From the NCBI RefSeq assembly GCF_002149015.1, contig NZ_NGFO01000023.1, positions 1 through 64,000 of the forward strand: DNA of 64,000 nucleotides. Direction: 5' to 3'. The translations under genes were made by a program, and so were the position numbers. Below the pieces are notes generated by a model, which saw only the letters and a program-made list of their open reading frames with translations, made no database searches and was not told the DNA's origin. This stretch comes from Gordonia lacunae (GTDB lineage Bacteria > Actinomycetota > Actinomycetes > Mycobacteriales > Mycobacteriaceae). Shown piece after piece: positions 25,450 through 33,497 of this stretch (within the stretch, counting starts at the first letter, position 1; every line of letters begins with the position of its first letter).

Positions 25450-25677
25450 TCAGCGAAGAAGGTAGGGCATGTTGACGGTGACGGCGCCCGTCGGACACCG
25501 CACCGCGCACGGCCCGCAGTACCAGCACTCGTCGACGTGCATGAAGGCCTTGCCCGATTCCGGGTTGATGGCCAGCGAATCCAGCGGGCAGACCTCGACG
25601 CAGAGGGTACAACCCTCGATGCACAGCGATTCGTCGATGGTGACCGGCACGTCGACCCGGTTGTTGACCTGGCTCAT
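25450..25677 (-). CDS. Ferredoxin with two [4Fe-4S] motifs, AprB-like
   Basis: 75-residue ferredoxin. The first cluster motif is CIEGCTLCVEVCP, with C-x3-C-x2-C-x3-C spacing; the second is CWYCGPCAVRCP, the canonical C-x2-C-x2-C-x3-C. The altered spacing of the first motif and the aromatic Trp-Tyr before the second are features shared with AprB-type partners of adenylylsulfate reductase. It is encoded with the AprA-like flavoprotein in one operon and is its likely redox partner. Its ATG overlaps the GntR stop by 4 bp; the binding-protein gene starts 83 bp downstream. Confidence 0.9.
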   Translation of the reverse strand: MSQVNNRVDVPVTIDESLCIEGCTLCVEVCPLDSLAINPESGKAFMHVDECWYCGPCAVRCPTGAVTVNMPYLLR

Positions 25678-26417
25678 GATCCGGCCACCTCGCGTCGGGC
25701 GGTGCTCCGCAGGCAGACACGGTCGCTGCGCATCCGGATGTACTCGAGGTCGACCGGCCGGCTCTCGTGCGCGAGGTGGGTCAGCCGTTCGAGAAGCAGA
25801 AGCGATGTCCCGGAACCGATCTCCAGATGCGCGGCCGAGTGCGGATCGGCGTCGACGGCCTCCACCGTCATCGTCGCGTGTCCGAGTGGTCCGCCGGAGA
25901 TCTGCTCGAGCAGGGTGAACACGTCATTGTTCTCGAGGTCGTGCTCGAGCAACGGGATGCCGAGATCCGGTACGAGGTAGGTGATGTCCAGGCTGATCGG
26001 CTCGTCGTCGAGGTAGCGCAGCCGCTCGATGTAGACGGCCTGCGCATCGACGAGTTGCAGTCGTCGCGCAACCGCACGCGGTGCGTCGACGAGGGTGGCG
26101 ATCTTGACCGTGTTGCGCACCTCGCCGTGCATGCGGAACGTCTCCTTCAATCCCTGCAGCGCGTCGAGCCCGTGGTCGAGTTTGCGGGCCACCACGTGGG
26201 TGCCGACTCGAGGCGCGCGCTCGATCAGCCGTTCCTCGGTGAGGATCGCGAGCGCATCCCGGATGGTGTTGCGCGAGACATTGAAGTCGGCGATGAGCGC
26301 ACGTTCGTCGAGCGCGTCGGTGAGATCGCCATCGTGGATCTGGCGCCGGAGGACGTCGGCGACCATCCGGGCGTTGTCCGCCCGAAGTCGTCCGGCTGCG
26401 GTGGTCCTGAGCTGCAT
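25674..26417 (-). CDS. GntR-family regulator (HutC/UTRA type)
   Basis: 247-residue regulator. A winged helix at about residues 15-85 contains DALDERALIADFNVSRNTIR and the recognition helix before DALAILTEERLIERAP. The C-terminal UTRA ligand-binding domain (about 100-245) includes AVYIERLRYLDDEPISLDI. It is the first gene of the ferredoxin / ABC / flavoprotein operon and overlaps the ferredoxin gene by 4 bp, so it almost certainly controls its own operon in response to the transported compound or a product. The ATG at 26417 was chosen; the frame is open upstream, but the extra residues are not family-like. Confidence 0.88.
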   Translation of the reverse strand: MQLRTTAAGRLRADNARMVADVLRRQIHDGDLTDALDERALIADFNVSRNTIRDALAILTEERLIERAPRVGTHVVARKLDHGLDALQGLKETFRMHGEVRNTVKIATLVDAPRAVARRLQLVDAQAVYIERLRYLDDEPISLDITYLVPDLGIPLLEHDLENNDVFTLLEQISGGPLGHATMTVEAVDADPHSAAHLEIGSGTSLLLLERLTHLAHESRPVDLEYIRMRSDRVCLRSTARREVAGS

Positions 26418-26443
26418 GGATGGGACGATAACGCGGTTGCGAC

Positions 26444-26455
26444 CGACCCGGGTCG
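26444..26455. promoter_or_regulatory. 12-bp perfect palindrome before the GntR gene
   Basis: cgacccgggtcg is a perfect palindrome 27 bp upstream of the GntR ATG, within the 256-bp divergent region to ilvD. It could be an autoregulatory operator, but GC-rich palindromes of this size are not rare in such DNA. Confidence 0.25.
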
Positions 26456-26673
26456 ACCGCTGAGAACCCAAGCCGGACGCCGACGGCAATGCGCCACCGG
26501 AGATAGGTGCTGACCTGCGAGCCACGGCCGGTCGCACACCATTGCGCCACCTTCCCGGCTCGCGATCACTTTAGAATCACGGCGCACGCAAAGCGCTCGG
26601 CGAGATTCCGAGCGGACCGACATCCCCGGCCGACTCCGACCGCGCCCCACCGATCACCACTACTCTTGGCCTC

Positions 26674-28389
26674 ATGACCAAGCGAACCGAACCGGACGCC
26701 GAGATCGACATCAAGCCGCGTAGTCGTGACGTCACGGACGGCTTGGAGAAGACCGCCGCCCGCGGCATGCTCCGCGCGGTGGGCATGGGTGACGACGACT
26801 GGGTGAAACCGCAGATCGGTGTCGGGTCGTCGTGGAACGAGATCACCCCGTGCAACCTGTCACTGGACCGACTGGCCAAGGCCGTGAAGGAGGGTGTGCA
26901 CGAAGGCGGCGGATACCCACTCGAGTTCGGCACCATCTCGGTCTCCGACGGCATCTCGATGGGCCATGAGGGCATGCACTTCTCGCTGGTCTCCCGCGAG
27001 GTGATCGCCGACAGCGTGGAAACCGTGATGAGCGCCGAGCGGCTCGACGGCTCGGTTCTGCTGGCCGGCTGCGACAAATCCCTGCCCGGCATGCTCATGG
27101 CCGCCGCGCGCCTCGACCTCGCATCGGTGTTCCTCTACGCCGGGTCGACGCTGCCCGGGTACGCCACGTTGTCGGACGGCAAAGAGCGTCAGGTGACCAT
27201 CATCGACGCCTTCGAGGCGGTCGGCGCGTGCTCCCGCGGGCTGATGAGCCGCGAGGACGTCGACACCATCGAACGCGCGATCTGTCCCGGTGAGGGCGCG
27301 TGCGGCGGCATGTACACCGCCAACACCATGGCCAGCGCCGCCGAGGCGTTGGGCATGTCCATCCCCGGCAGCGCCGCGCCCCCCGCCCCCGACAGGCGCC
27401 GCGATCAGTTCGCCCGGCAGAGCGGCATCGCCGTCGTCGAGATGCTGCGGCGCGGCATCACCGCCCGCGACATCATGACCCGTGAGGCCTTCGAGAACGC
27501 CATCGCCGTGGTGATGGCGTTCGGCGGGTCCACCAACGCGGTGTTGCACCTCCTCGCCATCGCCAACGAGGCCGAGGTCGAGTTGTCTCTCGACGACTTC
27601 ATCAGCGTGGGCAGCCGTGTTCCGCACCTCGCCGACGTCAAACCCTTCGGCCGGCACGTGATGACCGACGTCGATCGCATCGGCGGTGTGCCGGTGGTGA
27701 TGAAGGCACTCCTCGACGCAGGTCTCCTACACGGCGACTGCCTGACGGTGACCGGGTCGACCGTCGCGGAGAACCTGGCGCACATCGCGCCGCCGGACCC
27801 GGACGGTCAGGTCCTGCGCGCCACCAAGTCGCCCATCCATCCCACCGGCGGTATCACGATCCTCAAGGGATCACTGGCACCCGAAGGCGCCGTGGTGAAG
27901 TCGGCGGGGTTCGATTCGGATGTCTTCGAGGGAACGGCCCGGGTTTTCGATCGCGAACGCGCCGCGATGGACGCGCTCGAGGACGGCACGATCACCGCGG
28001 GGGACGTCGTGGTCATCCGCTACGAAGGTCCCAAGGGCGGACCGGGGATGCGCGAGATGCTCGCGATCACCGGCGCCATCAAGGGCGCGGGCCTGGGCAA
28101 GGACGTGCTCTTGATGACCGACGGCCGGTTCTCCGGCGGCACCACCGGTCTGTGCGTCGGTCACGTCGCGCCGGAGGCCGTTGACGGCGGGCCGATCGCA
28201 CTGGTGCGCGACGGCGACCGCATCCGCCTCGACGTCGGCCGCGGCCTCCTCGACCTTCTGGTCGACGACGACGAACTCGCCTCACGTGCAAAGGAATTCA
28301 CTCCGCTGCCGCCACGCTACACGCGCGGGGTGCTGGCCAAGTACTCCAAGCTCGTCACCTCCGCATCGCAAGGGGCCGTCTGCCGCTGA
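26674..28389 (+). CDS. ilvD: Dihydroxy-acid dehydratase
   Basis: 571-residue IlvD/Edd-family dehydratase that converts 2,3-dihydroxy-isovalerate and its isoleucine homologue to 2-oxoacids in branched-chain amino acid synthesis. Iron-sulfur cysteines are in [12 protein letters not shown] and [38 protein letters not shown] is the C-terminal signature. Length is normal. The ATG at 26674 begins [20 protein letters not shown], the usual actinobacterial start. It is monocistronic here, divergent from the GntR gene. Confidence 0.96.
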   Translation: MTKRTEPDAEIDIKPRSRDVTDGLEKTAARGMLRAVGMGDDDWVKPQIGVGSSWNEITPCNLSLDRLAKAVKEGVHEGGGYPLEFGTISVSDGISMGHEGMHFSLVSREVIADSVETVMSAERLDGSVLLAGCDKSLPGMLMAAARLDLASVFLYAGSTLPGYATLSDGKERQVTIIDAFEAVGACSRGLMSREDVDTIERAICPGEGACGGMYTANTMASAAEALGMSIPGSAAPPAPDRRRDQFARQSGIAVVEMLRRGITARDIMTREAFENAIAVVMAFGGSTNAVLHLLAIANEAEVELSLDDFISVGSRVPHLADVKPFGRHVMTDVDRIGGVPVVMKALLDAGLLHGDCLTVTGSTVAENLAHIAPPDPDGQVLRATKSPIHPTGGITILKGSLAPEGAVVKSAGFDSDVFEGTARVFDRERAAMDALEDGTITAGDVVVIRYEGPKGGPGMREMLAITGAIKGAGLGKDVLLMTDGRFSGGTTGLCVGHVAPEAVDGGPIALVRDGDRIRLDVGRGLLDLLVDDDELASRAKEFTPLPPRYTRGVLAKYSKLVTSASQGAVCR

Positions 28390-28488
28390 CGGGCCCACCG
28401 AGATGCCGGAACGAAACCTCCGCGGTTTCGTGTCGTAGTCGATGCACAAAATCCGGTGCCGTGCGGGAGATGGATCTAGAGTTCCAGC

Positions 28489-28755
28489 ATGGCCAAGGAC
28501 CGTGGCACCCCGAAACCCGCAACCGGGAAGTCGTCTGCGGTCTCGAAGGTGTCGCTGCCGCAGTGGATAGCACTCGGGCTGACGATCCTGGCGGTGGTCT
28601 TCATCCTCCAGAACCGGACCACCGTGCGCATCGAGTTGTTCTGGGTGAGCGTCGAGTCCCCGCTGTGGTTCATCCTGGCCGTGGTCTTCATCGTCGGCTG
28701 GGTCGTGGGCGTCCTCGCCGCTCGCGGCCGCTACCGGCAGCGTCGTCCCCACTGA
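28489..28755 (+). CDS. LapA-domain (DUF1049) membrane protein
   Basis: 88-residue protein with a basic, disordered N-terminus (20 residues) and two transmembrane helices: IALGLTILAVVFILQN, and WFILAVVFIVGWVVGVLAA. The RTTVRIELFWVSVE strand between them is the DUF1049/LapA signature. The C-terminus is arginine-rich. In other bacteria LapA-type proteins work with LapB in envelope assembly, but the actinobacterial members have no known role. It lies 100 bp after ilvD. Confidence 0.82.
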   Translation: MAKDRGTPKPATGKSSAVSKVSLPQWIALGLTILAVVFILQNRTTVRIELFWVSVESPLWFILAVVFIVGWVVGVLAARGRYRQRRPH

Positions 28756-28792
28756 ATCCGCTGCCGCCTCGTCGACGTAACCCCGCGCGGCC

Positions 28793-30043
28793 TCACGACG
28801 ATCGGCCGGGCGGCAGTTGCCGGCGTGGGGTGAGGTGACCCCGCAGCCAGTCGTAGATCGCGTCGCTGTTCAGCAGGGTGAAGTGGTGTGCGTTGCCGAT
28901 GTGGAATCCCTCGTGGAACCGGAGTCCGCGACGCTGGCGCGTGTGCTGCCCGCGCCCGCTCGGTGCGAGCACCAGGCCGTCACCGAACAGGCGTCCGACT
29001 GGATGATCGGGGTCGCGGGTGATGGTGGCGGTGACGAAGAGATGTCGTGCGCCCTTGAGCAACGGTACATCGGCTCCGGGCGGCTGCGACCACGCGTCCG
29101 GGTCGTGACCGATCCAGTCGTCGTCGGTCAGGCTGCCGTGGAACAGGTCTCGAACCCCGGCGCTCCGACGACGCAGCAATGAGCCGATAGGACGGGTGAC
29201 CGGCGTCCGGCGCAGGGCATTCGTGGCCAGATGTACACCGCGGGCCAGCGGAGCGCCGAGGTGCGGCGTGCCCAGGCACACCGTCTCCGACACCAGGCCC
29301 GGCCAGTAGTCACCGCGCTGATCGGCTGCGTGACAAGCACTTCGAACGACGAGCCCACCCATCGAATGCCCGATGAGGGACAGTCGTGTCACCGGCGTCG
29401 GCCAGAGCAGGACGAGGGCGTCGAGAAGGTCGGCGAGGGCGCGGCCGTTCTCGCTGATGTGGCGGCCGGTGTTGTACCGGAGCTGGACCTCGGTGGCGCC
29501 GATGTCGCGGGCCAGTCTCTCGCCGTAGGTGGGTCGCTCACTGAGCGACCACGCGAACTCCGACTCCATCAGGCCGTGCAGGAACACGACGACGTGTCCG
29601 CCCGCGTCGGGTAAACCTTCTCGGAGCGACTCGGCGTCGAGGGAGACCGGCCGGCCGTCGACGCGGACCGACATGTCGGCCGTCAGGGGCGAGTCCGCGG
29701 TCTCCAGTTCGTCGCCGATGAGACCGTTGAGGATGCCGAGGAGCACCGCGCCACGAGCGGTTTGCGACGGCGCGCGGCCCTCCGACCAGGGCACATGGTC
29801 CGCGGCCGATCGACCGGCGTCGAGCGCCGCGGTGATCGAGTTGTATGCCCCCTCGCTGACGGCGTCGTGCACCATCCGTGCGGTGTCAACGGAACCCCCC
29901 AGGACGGGTCGGAGCATCCGGAAGACACCACCGGCGATGACGCGGTGCATCGCTCCGACGCCGCGCGTCGCAGCGCCGGCCTCGTAGAGCCCGAGGTCGG
30001 TGAGCGCCCGCAGCTCGGACTCGCGCGTGGTCGAGGCGGTCAT
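28793..30043 (-). CDS. Alpha/beta hydrolase, lipase/PGAP1-like
   Basis: 416-residue esterase/lipase-like protein. The oxyanion region is VVFLHGLMESEFAW, the nucleophile elbow LIGHSMGGLV (about residue 230), and the probable histidine near the C-terminus is in NAHHFTLLNSDAIYDWL. The N-terminal 120 residues are a helical extension found in a group of actinobacterial hydrolases of unknown substrate. No signal peptide. It is convergent with the LapA-like gene and read in the same direction as the dehalogenase-like gene 54 bp upstream. Confidence 0.82.
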   Translation of the reverse strand: MTASTTRESELRALTDLGLYEAGAATRGVGAMHRVIAGGVFRMLRPVLGGSVDTARMVHDAVSEGAYNSITAALDAGRSAADHVPWSEGRAPSQTARGAVLLGILNGLIGDELETADSPLTADMSVRVDGRPVSLDAESLREGLPDAGGHVVVFLHGLMESEFAWSLSERPTYGERLARDIGATEVQLRYNTGRHISENGRALADLLDALVLLWPTPVTRLSLIGHSMGGLVVRSACHAADQRGDYWPGLVSETVCLGTPHLGAPLARGVHLATNALRRTPVTRPIGSLLRRRSAGVRDLFHGSLTDDDWIGHDPDAWSQPPGADVPLLKGARHLFVTATITRDPDHPVGRLFGDGLVLAPSGRGQHTRQRRGLRFHEGFHIGNAHHFTLLNSDAIYDWLRGHLTPRRQLPPGRSS

Positions 30044-30097
30044 GCCCCGAGTGTACAGGTGTGCACTGAATATGTCGCGTGAACGGGCCGCGCTTAC

Positions 30098-31024
30098 CTA
30101 CTGCCGCCCCCTCTCCGAGACGAATGCCGCGACGGCCTCTGCGATCTCTGCCGGTGAATCCTCCTGGACGTAGTGTCCGCCTGCGCCCAGAGCCCGGATC
30201 TCGATGTTCGCGACGTTGTCACGTACCCAGTCGACGATCTCCGGGGTCAGGAGAAACCCCGGCTCGAAGGTGTACAGAGCCTTGGGGATCGTGCTGGTCC
30301 GTAGCCAGTCTTCGTTTGCGGCGAGGAAGTCGACGGTCGTCTGCGGCTCGGCGTCGACGGGGAGCGCACGCGGGAACACCAGGACCGGTCGGCGGCTCTC
30401 GGGTGTCGGGAACGGTGCCGTGTACACCGCCAGGTCGTCGTCGGTGAGTCCGTTCAGAACTGCGCCGGGTAGCAGGCCGGTGACGAATCGGTTCTCCTCC
30501 AGGATGATCTGCTCGCCCACGCCTGGTTTGAGCACCTCGGCCCGGAGGGCGACGAACTCCGCCGGCAGATCGTCGGATCGGATGGGTCGCAGCACGGGTT
30601 CGGCGATCACGAGGCCGGCAACACGATCGGGGTGGGTTCGTGCCCAGGTGATGCCGAAGGCCGCACCGTAGTCCTGGGCGACCAGGGTGACGTTCCGCAG
30701 GTCCAGCGCGTCGAACCAAGCGTCCACGAAGCGCTGGTGGTCCTCCAGTGAGTACTCGATGTCGGGCTTGCCCGACTCCCCGAAACCGATCAGATCGAGC
30801 GCGAGGAGTCGTCCCTTCCCCTGGAGCCGGGAGAACACCCCCCGCCAGAGGTACGAACTGGTCGGGTTCCCGTGCAGAAAGACGATGGGATCGCCGGACC
30901 CGGACTCTACGTAGTGCAGCGCGGAGCCGAGAACGTCGACGGTGTTGCTGGTTGCACCGGCTCCGAATTCGGGCCGGGCCGGGCTAGGCGATGTCGTCGC
31001 GGATGGTGCTGAGGGAACTGTCAT
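30098..31024 (-). CDS. Haloalkane-dehalogenase-like alpha/beta hydrolase
   Basis: 308-residue hydrolase closest in layout to haloalkane dehalogenases. The halide-binding Asn is in FLHGNPTSSYLWRGV, the nucleophile Asp in LVAQDYGAAFG and the catalytic His in GGHYVQEDSPAEIAEAV. The residue after the nucleophile is Tyr, where dehalogenases and most epoxide hydrolases have the halide- or substrate-contacting Trp, so true dehalogenase activity is uncertain. It is the last gene of a five-gene operon and its ATG overlaps the luciferase-like monooxygenase stop by 4 bp, implying that it processes a product of that pathway. The first 25 residues are Ser/Pro/Ala-rich. Confidence 0.82.
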   Translation of the reverse strand: MTVPSAPSATTSPSPARPEFGAGATSNTVDVLGSALHYVESGSGDPIVFLHGNPTSSYLWRGVFSRLQGKGRLLALDLIGFGESGKPDIEYSLEDHQRFVDAWFDALDLRNVTLVAQDYGAAFGITWARTHPDRVAGLVIAEPVLRPIRSDDLPAEFVALRAEVLKPGVGEQIILEENRFVTGLLPGAVLNGLTDDDLAVYTAPFPTPESRRPVLVFPRALPVDAEPQTTVDFLAANEDWLRTSTIPKALYTFEPGFLLTPEIVDWVRDNVANIEIRALGAGGHYVQEDSPAEIAEAVAAFVSERGRQ

Positions 31025-32214
31025 GTGGATCTCCTGTGCGATGTGGGTTCGTGTCGTGGGATGGTCAGGGGTCGCGCCGCAGCCGGCCAGCCGGCACGGT
31101 GGCCGATTCCCCGGGCGTTCAGATGTGGTGACACTGATGCGACGTAGTCGGTGACACCACCGGGACTGTGGGCGAACTTGACGATGAAGCCGTCGCACAC
31201 CTCGTCGTCGAGCCAGTCGTTCATGACCGCGGCAACGTCGGCGCCGGTGCCCGTGACCGAGAGGTGCCCACGGCTGCCGGCAATCGTGGCGACCAGTTGA
31301 CGCCAGGTGGCCGATGGTCCGATCTTCTCGACGATCTCCCCCAGTACTCCTGCCCGACTACGGATCCCGTTGTGGCGGGGTTCGAGGACGAGTGCGCCGA
31401 CCGCGTCATCGAATGCGCCGGGCGGCATCGAGATCCCGTACATGGCCAACATGTGTCGCGCGGCTTCCTCGGTGACCAGGCCGTCCAGGGTGTCGCGCAA
31501 CGCCGACGCTTCTTCTCCCGTGGCACCGAGGGTGGTGAGGATGCCCGGCAGGAATCGGATCTCGTCGGGGTCACGTCCGGCCTCGGCGGCTCGACGGCGC
31601 AGGTCGGTGCGGAACGCGCGAGCGGCGTCCTTGGTGGGCGTGGCACCGAAGACGACGTCGGCATGGCGCGCGGCGAACGCCCGCCCGGTGTCCGACGCCC
31701 CGGCCTGCACCAGCAGCGGACGGTCGGAGCCCCACCGCTCACGCAGTCTGTCGACGATGCCGTCGGCCACCTGATATCGCTCGTCATGTCCCGGGACGGT
31801 TATGTTTCCGAACGCCCTCGCCGTCTTCGGTGCCCCGGTGGTCACGATGTTCCAGCCGATGCGTCCATCCGAGAGCGCGTGGAGCGTTCGGAAGGTGCGA
31901 TAGAGCTGTTCCGGCGTGGTGAACACCGTCGACGAGGTGATGACGATGTTGAGATCGGGGACCTCGTGCAGAATCGCGGCGGCCAGCGTCGTGGGTTCGA
32001 ACGGCCACCGGATCACCGAGGAGACCAGGGGGTCGTACCCGACGAAGTCGGCGAAGAAGACCCCGTCGAATCCCCCGGCCTGCACCGACCGTGCGAAATC
32101 CAGGTAGTAACCGGGATCGTTGATTTGTTCGATGGGAGACGAGGGCAACCGCCAGGCGCCCTCGTGGTCACCCGAATGGTGGATGTCGGCGAACAGCAGC
32201 GGCGTCGGACTCAC
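31021..32214 (-). CDS. LLM-class (NtaA/SnaA-like) flavin-dependent monooxygenase lacking the usual insertion
   Basis: 397-residue bacterial-luciferase-like FMN monooxygenase of the NtaA/SnaA/DszA group. LFADIHHSGDHEGAWRLP, DGVFFADFVGYD, GRIGWNIVTTGAPKTARAFG and PLLVQAGASDTGRAFAA are clear matches. In relatives, about 50 residues (a segment with SW..A...D..tG..aDP.kv and ..F.v.gPL) lie between the helix after GRIGWNIVT and LVQAGAS. Here the sequence passes directly from DRLRERWGSDR to PLLVQAGAS. The coupled gene upstream encodes just that segment. Start GTG 32214 overlaps the upstream stop by 4 bp. Confidence 0.85.
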   Translation of the reverse strand: MSPTPLLFADIHHSGDHEGAWRLPSSPIEQINDPGYYLDFARSVQAGGFDGVFFADFVGYDPLVSSVIRWPFEPTTLAAAILHEVPDLNIVITSSTVFTTPEQLYRTFRTLHALSDGRIGWNIVTTGAPKTARAFGNITVPGHDERYQVADGIVDRLRERWGSDRPLLVQAGASDTGRAFAARHADVVFGATPTKDAARAFRTDLRRRAAEAGRDPDEIRFLPGILTTLGATGEEASALRDTLDGLVTEEAARHMLAMYGISMPPGAFDDAVGALVLEPRHNGIRSRAGVLGEIVEKIGPSATWRQLVATIAGSRGHLSVTGTGADVAAVMNDWLDDEVCDGFIVKFAHSPGGVTDYVASVSPHLNARGIGHRAGWPAAARPLTIPRHEPTSHRRST

Positions 32215-32753
32215 CCGCCGCCTCCTCGGATCGAATCCGCGAAGTCGACCACCGGCACCACGCCCTGTGGCCCCGCGGGTACGTCGAGGGGGGAATCGAT
32301 GGTGAAGTACCGTCCGGACGCGGTCACCGGCACGATCCGGGCGGGGTCGGCATGCCGGCCGGTGACGCGGTCGTTGACGAGCGCGCCCGGCCGCCACGAG
32401 GTGAGCAAGGACGACACGACCTGCACCATCTCCGCTGCGCGACGGGGGTCCGAGTCGACCGGTCCCCACACCACTCGGCCTGCGGAGAGTTTGTCGATCT
32501 CCGCCAACCGCCGAGCGGTCGGGTACGGCTGCCACTGCGGCACGGGTACCGCCACCGCGATCCCGATGACATCGGTGGCCTGCGCGATGGCAGCAGCCAC
32601 CACGAAGGGGTCCAGGTCATCGGAACCGGTGGTGTCGACGACGAGCGTGCCGGTCTGCCGATGGTCAGCGGATCGAGCCAGCTCGATCCCGTGCCGGAGG
32701 CCGTCCGCACTGTCGAAGCGCAGCGGGATCGGATCGTCGACGACGGCGCTCAC
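32211..32753 (-). CDS. Half-size LLM-like protein, apparent complement of the NtaA-like monooxygenase
   Basis: 180-residue protein that matches only the middle of NtaA-type monooxygenases. It has the strand and helix PYPTARRLAEIDKLSAGRVV, then the insertion-like part SWRPGALVNDRVTGRHADPA and GRYFTIDSPLDVPAGPQG. It lacks the first strand motif of the family and the whole C-terminal half, so alone it cannot form a complete TIM barrel. Start GTG 32753 overlaps the SDR stop by 4 bp, and its own stop overlaps the full-size LLM gene by 4 bp. It may be a partner subunit or a decayed second copy; intact reading frame and tight coupling favour a used protein. Confidence 0.7.
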   Translation of the reverse strand: MSAVVDDPIPLRFDSADGLRHGIELARSADHRQTGTLVVDTTGSDDLDPFVVAAAIAQATDVIGIAVAVPVPQWQPYPTARRLAEIDKLSAGRVVWGPVDSDPRRAAEMVQVVSSLLTSWRPGALVNDRVTGRHADPARIVPVTASGRYFTIDSPLDVPAGPQGVVPVVDFADSIRGGGG

Positions 32754-33496
32754 GGCCGGTACTCCCCGACGTAGCGGCCGCCGTCGGCGACGAACTCGGA
32801 GCCGGTCGAGAATCGCGACGCATCGGACAGCAGGAACAACACCAGGGCGGTGATGTCGGCGGGCTGCCCGGGCTCCCGGATGATCTGGTTCGGTAGCACG
32901 TCGGAGTCCAGGCCGTCGATGAACGGCGTTGCGATCCGGCCCGGGTGGATCGAGTTGACGCGGATGTGCCAGCGCCCCAGATCCAGTGCGGCCGAACGGG
33001 TCAGACCGCGCACTGCCCATTTCGCCGTCACATAGGCCACCCGGTCCTGGATTCCGATGAGCCCTGCGATCGACGAGATGTTGACGATGCTCCCGCCGCC
33101 GGACTCCCGGAGGGCCGGCGTGAGGGCCCGGACGCCCAGGAGGCTGCCGGTGACATTGACATCCTGCACGCGCCGGTACTCATCGAGATCGGTGTCGAGC
33201 ACGGAGCCGGATCCGAAGATGCCCGCGTTGTTCACCAGCCCACCGACCGGCCCCTGGGCGCCGGCCACCTCCGCGACCTGGTGCCAGTGTTCGGCCGAAG
33301 TCACGTCGAGTTGCAGAGCGGTGGCCGCGGGGCCGATGCCTTCGGCGACACGCTTGACGCCGTCGACGTCGATGTCGCCGAGGACGACGCTGCCACCGGC
33401 CCCGACGATGGCCCGGGCATGCGCGGCACCCATTCCGCCGGCTGCTCCCGACACGACGAACACACGACCGGCGAGGGTGTCCGAGGTGAATGTCAC
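32750..33496 (-). CDS. Short-chain dehydrogenase/reductase
   Basis: 248-residue classical SDR. Cofactor motif GAAGGMGAAHA, NNAG in GLVNNAGIFG, catalytic Ser in VNISSIAGL, and Tyr/Lys in YVTAKWA. The Asp at the end of strand 2 (LGDIDV) suggests NAD(H). The GTG at 33496 follows the dehydrogenase-fold gene after a 1-bp gap; its stop overlaps the half-LLM gene. It probably oxidises a hydroxyl group formed or exposed by the monooxygenases of the operon. Confidence 0.88.
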   Translation of the reverse strand: MTFTSDTLAGRVFVVSGAAGGMGAAHARAIVGAGGSVVLGDIDVDGVKRVAEGIGPAATALQLDVTSAEHWHQVAEVAGAQGPVGGLVNNAGIFGSGSVLDTDLDEYRRVQDVNVTGSLLGVRALTPALRESGGGSIVNISSIAGLIGIQDRVAYVTAKWAVRGLTRSAALDLGRWHIRVNSIHPGRIATPFIDGLDSDVLPNQIIREPGQPADITALVLFLLSDASRFSTGSEFVADGGRYVGEYRP

Positions 33497-33497
33497 G

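Noticed and set aside
26542-26577. Possible ilvD promoter (ttgcgc ... tagaat)
   Set aside because: The spacer is about 24 bp, too long for a standard promoter; only the -10-like element is plausible.
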